A stretch of DNA of 6,779 nucleotides from Firmicutes bacterium UBA1739. GTDB taxonomy: Bacteria > Bacillota > Clostridia > Peptostreptococcales > Anaerovoracaceae. The stretch's first letter is position 1; every line of letters starts with the position of its first letter. This document shows, one piece after another, positions 1 to 5,092 of the stretch. The DNA lies in the NCBI GenBank assembly GCA_002315385.1, contig DCHZ01000006.1, positions 1 to 6,779 of the forward strand, read 5' to 3'. Both the position numbers and the translations under genes were made by a program. Under the pieces are notes generated by a model that saw only the letters and a list, made by a program, of their open reading frames with translations, did no database searches and had not been told where the DNA came from.

Positions 1-90
1 AATCAAAGAACATACACCACAGAATTTAAGCGCGATGCACTCAAGTATCTTGAAGAACATCCGGAACTTTCTGTAAAAGAAGCATTATAG
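1..90 (+). pseudogene. IS3-type transposase OrfA remnant, truncated by the window edge and an early stop
   Basis: Frame 1 reads 29 residues from the window edge to a TAG stop at 88-90. The core TYTTEFKRDALKYLEEHPEL, followed by SVKEA, resembles the first helix of the helix-turn-helix domain of IS3-family OrfA proteins (pattern RxYTxEFKxxAVxL...SVxEA). Intact OrfA is about 90-100 residues, and here the stop falls before the recognition helix. No OrfB (DDE integrase) follows, so this is a decayed or deleted copy, not an active element. The 5' part lies outside the window. Just after the stop, another frame reads WKDSVYENLG, which could be a shifted remnant of the second helix, but that is too short to rely on. 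The family call rests on pattern recognition only. Confidence 0.6.
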
Positions 91-290
91 TTGGAAAGAC
101 AGTGTTTACGAAAATTTAGGTTTATAACCTCACATACCATTTCGGTACTTGAGCATAAGAAACGACCACACAGGAGTATTCCTACTCTTGCATGGTCGTT
201 ATTTCTTTTGTAACCGCTTGAAGGCGTCACTCAGAAACAGTTTTTCTTACAATCCCTAAGTGAAGGCTTCTTTTCGGCCCCTTTTACTAT
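91..290. other. Non-coding stretch between transposase remnant and MATE gene
   Basis: No ORF here has a convincing ribosome binding site or family resemblance. The stretch contains a small perfect inverted repeat, AGGTT-TAT-AACCT (118-130), and the hairpin at 161-200. With the OrfA remnant upstream it is best read as insertion-sequence debris plus the 3' flank of the MATE gene. Confidence 0.5.
161..209. terminator. Strong hairpin, possible bidirectional terminator or insertion-element remnant
   Basis: The arms 161-178 and 183-200 pair over 18 positions: 15 Watson-Crick pairs, one G-T and two adjacent mismatches, closing on the loop TTCC. On the plus strand the stem is followed by ATTTCTTTT (201-209); on the minus strand it is followed by TTTCTTATG. 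It lies about 90 bases downstream of the MATE gene stop on the minus strand, so it could end that transcript. It also follows the transposase remnant, so it could be part of a decayed element. The T-tracts are interrupted, so termination is plausible but not certain. Confidence 0.45.
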
Positions 291-1646
291 TTAAGATTGT
301 TTTGTGGAATCTGTGCTTTTCGCCGGATTTTCGGGATTGTCTGTATTGCTTTCGGGTGACCTTTTTCGGGTGAATATAATCAGGATCATTCCTAAAATTA
401 AAAGAACAACCTGAGCTGCCGGCGTTGATATCCATACACCCCAAAGGTTAAACAGCTTCGGCAGAATGATTAACAGGGCCGGCATAAGCAGAAGCCCTTC
501 GGAATAAATCATAACGGTTGACGGGAAAGGCCTGTTTATTGCATAAAGATAGTCTGCGGTAGTTCTGGAAAATCCGTATAACGGCATTGCCGCGGCAAGG
601 AGCGGAAGAGCCTGAAGCATGATAGTCATAGTCTCAGAGCCCAGATTAAACATATAGCCTATTTTACCTGAGAAACAAATAAGTATGATCGCACCCAGAA
701 CGCCTATACCGATATTAATAGAGAAAGTGAGCCTTGCGGCTTTTCTGACATTTATTCTGTTGCCTGCGCCTGTATTGTAGCTTAATATAGGCTGAGAACC
801 TTCGCTGACACCCTGAACCAGAAGCTGGATAACAGACAGCAGATATGCAATAGCCGAATATGCTGCCACCGCACAGTCACCGCCCAGACGAATCGCCTGG
901 AAATTGATGAGCAGAATTGAAACTGAAGGAAGTATCGTCAGCCCGAAGGGAGAAATTCCTATTTTGAGAATATGCTTTACCAGACCGCCTTTAAGCTTCA
1001 TATAAGAAACAGGGAAGCGATTGTTTCTGTCAATAAAATAAACAGGAAGCATAAGCATGGCAAAGCCTTCACCGATAATCGTTGCCCAGGCTGCTCCGCT
1101 TACTCCCATGCCGAGTTTCATGACAAAAAGCCAGTCGAGGACTATGTTTATTACACAGCTGGTCACAATGGCAGCCATGGCCATGACAGGCTTTCCGGAG
1201 CTTCTGAGAATGGGAAGAATTCCGCAGCCGAAAATCTGACAGGTCGCACCGATGGCAAGGGTCCGGAGATAAGTTAAGGAATATTCATAAGTGATACCTT
1301 CGGCACCGAAAAGCCTCATAAGTACGGGGGCGAAAAAAAACAAGGCCGCGGTAATAAGCACACAGGCGATAATAAGCATGGTTAAGCAGTTTGCAACAGA
1401 ATGCCGGACGTCATCCGGTTTTTCTTTTCCACGGAAAATGCTGCTTACCACACTTCCGCCCATGCCGAGACCTGTTCCCACCGCATATGTTACAGAAGCC
1501 ACGGGCCAGGCAATGTTTATGGCGGCCAGTCCCAAATCTCCTACGCTTTGCCCGATAAAAAGACCGTCAACAATTGAGTAAAGTCCGGACAGTGTAAAAG
1601 ATATCATTGATGGAATAATATATTTAAAATAGTTTTTGTAAAACAT
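291..1646 (-). CDS. MATE-family multidrug/cation efflux transporter
   Basis: This encodes a 451-residue polytopic inner-membrane protein of the MATE family (NorM/MepA-like, COG0534 type), which exports drugs or metabolites in exchange for Na+ or H+. The sequence shows about 12 hydrophobic segments. Near the N-terminus it carries IPSMISFTLSGLYSIVDGLF followed by IGQSVGDLGLAAINIAWPV, a family hallmark, and the second half has GVSEGSQPILSYNTGAGN, the matching repeat motif. The length is normal (440-460). A polar tail rich in S, T, N, P and E follows the last membrane segment. I chose the ATG at 1644-1646 because AGGGA lies about 8 bases upstream and the protein then begins MFYKNYFKYIIPSM, as in relatives. 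A longer reading from 1736 adds 30 residues, but its ATG lies between the -35 and -10 boxes of a good promoter and has no ribosome binding site. The gene is divergent from the mrnC cluster and apparently monocistronic. The substrate cannot be read from sequence. Confidence 0.93.
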   Translation of the reverse strand: MFYKNYFKYIIPSMISFTLSGLYSIVDGLFIGQSVGDLGLAAINIAWPVASVTYAVGTGLGMGGSVVSSIFRGKEKPDDVRHSVANCLTMLIIACVLITAALFFFAPVLMRLFGAEGITYEYSLTYLRTLAIGATCQIFGCGILPILRSSGKPVMAMAAIVTSCVINIVLDWLFVMKLGMGVSGAAWATIIGEGFAMLMLPVYFIDRNNRFPVSYMKLKGGLVKHILKIGISPFGLTILPSVSILLINFQAIRLGGDCAVAAYSAIAYLLSVIQLLVQGVSEGSQPILSYNTGAGNRINVRKAARLTFSINIGIGVLGAIILICFSGKIGYMFNLGSETMTIMLQALPLLAAAMPLYGFSRTTADYLYAINRPFPSTVMIYSEGLLLMPALLIILPKLFNLWGVWISTPAAQVVLLILGMILIIFTRKRSPESNTDNPENPAKSTDSTKQS

Positions 1647-1726
1647 AACAAATCCCTGCTTAATAGAATGATTTTTGCTTGTATTCGCCGCGATGCGGTG
1701 CATTTTACCGCTGACGCGTGTTTTTA

Positions 1727-1755
1727 AGTATATCATTAATAAAATGTTATATCAA
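1727..1755 (-). promoter_or_regulatory. Sigma-A-type promoter of the MATE gene
   Basis: On the minus strand a -35 box TTGATA (1750-1755) and a -10 box TATACT (1727-1732) are separated by exactly 17 bases; each is one mismatch from consensus. Transcription would begin near 1720, giving a leader of about 75 bases before the ATG at 1646. The leader contains a short hairpin, CCGC-ATC-GCGG (near 1685-1695), which could be structural or an operator half; nothing more can be said about it. Confidence 0.72.
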
Positions 1756-1902
1756 TGATAAATTAACACCCATGATTTGGTAATGATGATAAAGGTGCTT
1801 GTGATTAATTATCGATTTCAGGTATCCTTCAATGCTCATTCAGTTATACAGGTGTTTTAAATTCGGAGCCTGCATTTGGAAGCACATTGAGATTTGGTTA
1901 AT

Positions 1903-1930
1903 ACAGATTGTGAACAGTATCTGTTTTTTT
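1903..1930 (+). terminator. Terminator-like hairpin just upstream of the mrnC promoter
   Basis: ACAGAT (1903-1908) pairs perfectly with ATCTGT (1919-1924) across a 10-base loop, and the stem is followed by an uninterrupted T-run to 1930. The stem is short and only a third GC. It ends 12 bases before the -35 box of the next promoter, a position suited to blocking read-through. No plus-strand gene is visible upstream that would need it, so it may be a relic of an older arrangement or chance. Confidence 0.4.
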
Positions 1931-1941
1931 GAGGTTGAGTC

Positions 1942-1970
1942 TTGAGAATTCGTTATTTTTTTGATATAAT
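1942..1970 (+). promoter_or_regulatory. Sigma-A-type promoter for mrnC-thyA
   Basis: A -35 box TTGAGA (1942-1947) and a perfect -10 box TATAAT (1965-1970) have 17 bases between them. Transcription would start near 1977, giving a leader of about 117 bases before mrnC. The presence of this promoter means mrnC-thyA are not read from an upstream cysS gene, which often precedes mrnC in Bacillota. Confidence 0.75.
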
Positions 1971-2022
1971 TTTGTTTTAATAAAATTCTGCATGTCGAAT
2001 AATAATTATCATCAGGTATCAT

Positions 2023-2079
2023 ATGCCGGATGTTGAATACACGAAGGGCGTAACCGGCAGGCAGGAGAAATACTGTTAG
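2023..2079 (+). CDS. Possible 18-codon leader ORF upstream of mrnC
   Basis: An ATG at 2023 opens an 18-codon frame (MPDVEYTKGVTGRQEKYC) ending in TAG 14 bases before the mrnC ATG. AGG (2014-2016) sits six bases upstream, a weak but correctly placed ribosome binding site. It overlaps an inverted repeat, TGCCGG/CCGGCA, with a 24-base loop. I recognise no family. Short ORFs arise often by chance, so expression is unproven. Confidence 0.2.
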   Translation: MPDVEYTKGVTGRQEKYC

Positions 2080-2093
2080 GTTGGGAGAGAGAA

Positions 2094-2528
2094 ATGTTTG
2101 GATTTATCGACGACGAAAAGATACCTGAGGATCCTGCCAGAATGAATGAGATTGTGCTGGCATATGTGGGAGATTGCGTTTATGAGCTGTATGTAAGGAA
2201 TGCTTCGGTGGGCACCGGAGAACCCAGGGTGAATAAGCTGAACAGAATGTCTTCTTTGAAATCCAGAGCATCCTATCAGGCTGAGGCAATAAAAAAGATA
2301 GAACCGGATCTTGATAAAACAGAGGCCGGTGTTGTGAGGCGTGCGAGAAATAAGAAAATTACGTCGAAACCCAGAAATGCAGAACCCATGGACTATAAAT
2401 CGGCCACAGCATTTGAAGCGCTGGTGGGATATCTTTATCTGACCGGAAATAATGAAAGAATGGAGCATATAATAGGTCTCGCATTTGAGGAATCGGAGAA
2501 GGAAGAGGAAAGGAAGGACGAGAAATGA
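2094..2528 (+). CDS. mrnC: Mini-ribonuclease III (23S rRNA maturation)
   Basis: This encodes a 144-residue RNase III-like protein without a double-stranded-RNA-binding domain. In Bacillus subtilis Mini-III trims both ends of 23S rRNA in the cytoplasm as a dimer. The diagnostic motifs are present. AYVGDCVYELYVR (residues 23-35) contains the catalytic Asp27 and Glu31. RRARNKK (82-88) and PRNAE (93-97) form the conserved middle. TAFEALVGYLYLTG (105-118) contains Glu108. Length fits the family (about 130-145). The C-terminus is a charged E/K/R run. The ATG at 2094 follows GGGAGAGAGAA. The stop TGA overlaps the thyA start as ATGA, so translation of the two is probably coupled. Confidence 0.93.
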   Translation: MFGFIDDEKIPEDPARMNEIVLAYVGDCVYELYVRNASVGTGEPRVNKLNRMSSLKSRASYQAEAIKKIEPDLDKTEAGVVRRARNKKITSKPRNAEPMDYKSATAFEALVGYLYLTGNNERMEHIIGLAFEESEKEEERKDEK

Positions 2529-3355
2529 GTAAGGCTGATGTGTTATTTAAAAAAATGTGCGGAAACATAATAGAACAGGGTTTTTCATCAGAAGGTCAGA
2601 TTGTAAGACCGAAATGGGAAGACGGCAGTCCGGCTCATACAGTAAAACAGTTCGGAGTGGTAAACAGATATGATCTTTCCGAAGAATTTCCGGCTCTCAC
2701 TCTCAGACCTACTGCGATAAAATCCGCTTTTGACGAAATTCTCTGGATCTGGCAGAAGAAATCCAACGCGGTAAAGGATTTAAACAGTCATATCTGGGAT
2801 GAATGGGCTGGACAGGACGGAACAATAGGAAAAGCTTACGGATATCAGCTTGGGAAAAAATACAGATTCGCTCAGGGCATCATGGATCAGGTGGACAATG
2901 TGCTGTGGCAGTTAAAAAACATGCCTTACAGCAGAAGAATAATGACCAATATATATAATTTTGACGATCTTTCGGAAATGAATCTTGAACCCTGTGCGTA
3001 CAGTATGACTTTCAATGTGGTGGGAAACCGCCTTAACGGGATACTTAACCAGCGTTCTCAGGATATTCTGGTTGCCAACAACTGGAATGTGGTGCAGTAT
3101 TCGCTGTTGCTTATGATGTTCGCTCAGGTCTGCGGATTTGAAGCGGGAGAACTGGTTCACGTAATTGCGGATGCTCATATTTATGACAGACATATTCCCA
3201 TAGTGAAAGAACTGATCGAAAGACCTGAATTTGACGCACCTAAAGTAAGGCTTAATCCGGATGTGAAGGATTTTTATGAATTCACTGTTTCGGATCTGAC
3301 GGTGGAGGATTATAATACAAATCCTCAGATAAAAAATATTCCGGTAGCCGTATAA
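2525..3355 (+). CDS. thyA: Thymidylate synthase, ThyA type
   Basis: This 276-residue enzyme would methylate dUMP to dTMP using methylene-tetrahydrofolate, releasing dihydrofolate. Visible landmarks are the nucleophile Cys157 in LEPCAYSMTFNV, the dUMP-phosphate arginine pair SRR (136-138), RSQD (177-180) with NNWNVVQY holding Asn188, and DAHIYDRH (217-223) with the nucleotide-binding His219 and Tyr221. The folate-binding C-terminus is KNIPVAV. IWDEWAGQDGTIGKAYG (90-106) is also typical. Two departures are visible: the residue after the catalytic Cys is Ala where E. coli has His, and the N-terminal loop around Arg28 (IVRPKWEDGSPAHT) lacks the usual RTGTGT pattern. The start overlaps the mrnC stop and is preceded by AAGGA at a spacing of about 7. 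A terminator follows. FolA two genes downstream would recycle the dihydrofolate. Confidence 0.94.
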   Translation: MSKADVLFKKMCGNIIEQGFSSEGQIVRPKWEDGSPAHTVKQFGVVNRYDLSEEFPALTLRPTAIKSAFDEILWIWQKKSNAVKDLNSHIWDEWAGQDGTIGKAYGYQLGKKYRFAQGIMDQVDNVLWQLKNMPYSRRIMTNIYNFDDLSEMNLEPCAYSMTFNVVGNRLNGILNQRSQDILVANNWNVVQYSLLLMMFAQVCGFEAGELVHVIADAHIYDRHIPIVKELIERPEFDAPKVRLNPDVKDFYEFTVSDLTVEDYNTNPQIKNIPVAV

Positions 3356-3378
3356 TCAGACAGAAATGACTGAAGCTG

Positions 3379-3420
3379 CCGGTTCGACGGACAGCAATCA
3401 GCCTGTCGGAACGGTTTTTC
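3379..3420 (+). terminator. Rho-independent terminator after thyA
   Basis: A GC-rich imperfect inverted repeat pairs CCGGTTCGAC (from 3379) with GTCGGAACGG (3405-3414), with one bulge on each arm. Immediately after come five T (3415-3419). It begins about 24 bases after the thyA stop and would separate mrnC-thyA from cysE onward, unless termination is partial. No clear promoter was found between it and cysE. Confidence 0.65.
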
Positions 3421-3437
3421 TATGAGGGCGTAATAAC

Positions 3438-3524
3438 ATGCAGCGGATATCGGGAATACAGAAAAGAATACTGTTTCGGATAATTAATAATAAAGGAAAG
3501 GAAAATGCCGCACCGCGGACTTAA
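3438..3524 (+). CDS. Possible 28-codon ORF overlapping the cysE start
   Basis: An ATG at 3438 is preceded by GAGGG (3424-3428) at a spacing of 9, a good ribosome binding site. The 28-codon frame encodes a basic peptide beginning MQRISGIQKRILFRIINNKG and ends in TAA at 3522-3524, out of frame with and 20 bases inside the cysE reading frame. It might be a leader peptide affecting the cysE start, or chance. No family is recognised. Confidence 0.25.
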   Translation: MQRISGIQKRILFRIINNKGKENAAPRT

Positions 3525-4443
3525 CGAAGCCGGGCGGCTGATAATAAACATGGATGTAAAGGATAAAATAGAAAATGCGGCAAAAATGCTGGAAAACAAT
3601 TATAAAACCCAGGGTCTGTTTGAAGCGGGAATAGGTGAAAAAATGCCTAAGCGCTCTGCGATAATTGAGATACTTGACGAGCTCAGAAGGATTATGTTTC
3701 CGGGATATTTCGGTAATGAAAATACCGCTTATGTAAAGCTGGGAAATTTTGCGGGAAACACACTGGCGGGAATTTATGAAAAACTGTTTAAACAGATTCG
3801 AATCGCTCTTATGTTCAAAAATCGCGGAACGGAAATGACGGGTGTTGAAGAAAAAGCCGAAGAACTTGCTTTGAAGTTTGTGGAAGAGATTCCGGAAATA
3901 CAGAAAATGATATTCAAGGATGTGGAAGCTGAGCTGAGGGGAGACCCGGCAGCCGGAAGCCTGGAAGAAATAATTTTTTCCTATCCGGGAATATATGCAA
4001 TAACAATATACAGAATTGCTCATATCTTATACAGGCTGGAAGTTCCGTTTATTCCGAGAATTATGACTGAGCATGCCCACAGTAAGACCGGAATTGACAT
4101 CAATCCGGGGGCTGTAATCGGTGAGTATTTTTTCATTGACCATGGAACCGGTATCGTAATAGGAGAAACCACCGAAATAGGAAACAATGTAAAAATTTAC
4201 CAGGGAGTAACTCTCGGAGCTCTGTCTACAATGAAAGGTCAGGCCTTATCCGGAGTTAAAAGGCATCCCACCATTGAGGATAATGTTGTAATATATGCAA
4301 ATACAACTATATTGGGCGGAAATACGGTAATCGGAAAAAATGCTGTGGTGGCCGGAAATACTTTCGTTACCGAGTCAATACCGGCCAATGCTAAGGTTTC
4401 GGCATACGTTCCGGAGCTGCAGATGAAAATACAGTCTAAATAA
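3505..4443 (+). CDS. cysE: Serine O-acetyltransferase, long EpsC-like form
   Basis: This 312-residue enzyme would make O-acetylserine from serine and acetyl-CoA, the first step of cysteine synthesis. Residues 1-190 are a helical N-terminal domain, with EIIFSYPGIYAITIYRIAHI (155-174) typical of the family. From about 195 a left-handed beta-helix of hexapeptide repeats begins: TGIDINPGAVIG (Asp198), IDHGTGIVIGETTEIG with catalytic His213, GVKRHPTIEDN with Arg253-His254, and NTTILGGNTVIGKNAVVAG. The protein is longer than E. coli CysE (273). It ends in IQSK, without the terminal Ile used to dock into cysteine synthase, so complex formation with CysK is not predicted. The start at 3505 follows AAAGG at a spacing of 8. 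The ATG at 3550 (MDVKDKIENAAKML) would remove 15 atypical residues and also looks native-like, so the start is uncertain. folA follows after 36 bases. Confidence 0.9.
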   Translation: MPHRGLNEAGRLIINMDVKDKIENAAKMLENNYKTQGLFEAGIGEKMPKRSAIIEILDELRRIMFPGYFGNENTAYVKLGNFAGNTLAGIYEKLFKQIRIALMFKNRGTEMTGVEEKAEELALKFVEEIPEIQKMIFKDVEAELRGDPAAGSLEEIIFSYPGIYAITIYRIAHILYRLEVPFIPRIMTEHAHSKTGIDINPGAVIGEYFFIDHGTGIVIGETTEIGNNVKIYQGVTLGALSTMKGQALSGVKRHPTIEDNVVIYANTTILGGNTVIGKNAVVAGNTFVTESIPANAKVSAYVPELQMKIQSK

Positions 4444-4479
4444 GGATGCAGGGTCCGGATTATTCAGGGAGGAACAATA

Positions 4480-5001
4480 ATGGCGGAAATTAATCTGATT
4501 GTTGCTGTGGACAGTAACTGGGGAATAGGTAGAGATAACCATCTGCTTTTCAGCATTCCGGATGACATGAAATATTTCAGGAAGATGACTCTGGGATCCG
4601 TTGTCATCTCCGGCAGAAATAATCTGCTTTCGTTTCCGGGAGGAAAGCCTCTCCCCAAAAGAAGGAATATTATTCTGTCGGGAACTCTGGAAAAATCAGA
4701 TGATTATGAGATTGCCCGGAATATTGACGAATTATTTGATATTCTGGAAAAGACTGACGCAGCCGGCGGTATATTTGTTATCGGAGGTGCCGAGGTTTAT
4801 AGGCAGCTTATGCCGTATTGCCATTACGCATATATTACCAAAATGTACAGAGATTTTGACGGAGACTGTTTCTTCCCGAATCTGGATGAGCTGTCATCGT
4901 GGGAGTTGACTGATAACGGAGAAGAGCTGGACTATGAGGGATTGAAATACAGGTTTACGAAATATGAAAACAGAAATCCCCAATGCCGGGCACGAAAATA
5001 A
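4480..5001 (+). CDS. folA: Dihydrofolate reductase
   Basis: This 173-residue enzyme would reduce dihydrofolate to tetrahydrofolate with NADPH. It shows the Met20-loop region NLIVAVDSNWGIGRDNHLLF (5-24), then SIPDDMKYFRKMT with the catalytic acid Asp29 and Phe33. KPLPKRRNIILS (56-67) includes Arg61, equivalent to the folate glutamate-binding arginine. FVIGGAEVYRQLMPYCHYAYITK has the NADPH-binding Gly-Gly. The cofactor segment after the fourth strand reads VVISGRNNLLSFPGG, where most homologues have V-I-M-G-R-x-T, so the usual Thr is Asn48 and the Met is Ser44. The ATG at 4480 follows GGGAGGAACAATA, a strong ribosome binding site. It lies 36 bases after cysE. Its job here is probably to recycle the dihydrofolate made by ThyA in the same cluster. 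Confidence 0.92.
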   Translation: MAEINLIVAVDSNWGIGRDNHLLFSIPDDMKYFRKMTLGSVVISGRNNLLSFPGGKPLPKRRNIILSGTLEKSDDYEIARNIDELFDILEKTDAAGGIFVIGGAEVYRQLMPYCHYAYITKMYRDFDGDCFFPNLDELSSWELTDNGEELDYEGLKYRFTKYENRNPQCRARK

Positions 5002-5009
5002 CCGGTGAA

Positions 5010-5078
5010 ATGAGCACCTGGGGAGTTTTGCTGCGGAAGCACGGTGGAATTATTAGGATTACAGAAACGTTGAAATGA
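5010..5078 (+). CDS. Possible 22-codon ORF ending at the rlmB region
   Basis: An ATG at 5010 opens 22 codons (beginning MSTWGVLLRKHGG) ending in TGA at 5076-5078. That stop overlaps the first in-frame ATG of the rlmB frame (5075) as ATGA. The upstream ribosome binding site is poor (GGTGA immediately before the ATG). No family is recognised, and chance is the default explanation. Confidence 0.15.
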   Translation: MSTWGVLLRKHGGIIRITETLK

Positions 5079-5083
5079 ATTTC

Positions 5084-5089
5084 GGAGGG
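5084..5089 (+). promoter_or_regulatory. Ribosome binding site deciding the rlmB start
   Basis: GGAGGG at 5084-5089 lies three to four bases before the ATG at 5093 and downstream of the earlier in-frame ATG at 5075. The 5075 ATG has only an AGGA 16 bases away, so 5093 is preferred, although the spacing is on the short side. Confidence 0.6.
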
Positions 5090-5092
5090 AAT

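Larger units (their letters stand above)
1647..2093. other. Divergent intergenic region between MATE gene and mrnC
   Basis: This 447-base AT-rich stretch holds the minus-strand MATE promoter and leader (1647-1755), a terminator-like hairpin (1903-1930), the plus-strand promoter (1942-1970), a split direct repeat (1806-1826 and 2003-2020) and a possible 18-codon leader ORF (2023-2079). Nothing resembling an RNA gene, tRNA or riboswitch consensus was recognised. In particular there is no T-box core sequence in the mrnC leader. Confidence 0.6.

Noticed and set aside
972..1277. 101-residue ORF on the plus strand
   Set aside because: It is a shadow of the MATE gene on the other strand, with no family resemblance.
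1876..1904. Weak promoter-like pair TTGGAA-17-TAATAC
   Set aside because: The -10 matches only three of six positions, and transcription would begin inside a terminator-like hairpin.
1832..1945. 37-codon plus-strand ORF in the intergenic region
   Set aside because: It has no proper ribosome binding site, runs through the terminator-like hairpin into the promoter -35 box, and its product is an odd hydrophobic string.
1840..2022. 60-residue minus-strand ORF in the intergenic region
   Set aside because: AT-rich with no recognisable family; it runs through the plus-strand promoter and has no supporting start signal.
1977..2093. T-box or folate riboswitch in the mrnC leader
   Set aside because: The T-box core (AGGGTGGNACCGCG) and THF riboswitch landmarks are absent; only a weak stem is present.
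3456..3484. Promoter for cysE using GATAAT at 3479-3484
   Set aside because: The base run 17 positions upstream (ATACAG) is not a -35 box and there is no extended -10, so it is not supported.
3484..4023. 179-residue ORF on the minus strand
   Set aside because: It lies antisense to cysE, whose family motifs are unambiguous; the antisense product is low-complexity and resembles no family.
4446..4493. 15-codon ORF overlapping the folA start
   Set aside because: It has no ribosome binding site of its own; it only shares the strong folA site in another frame.
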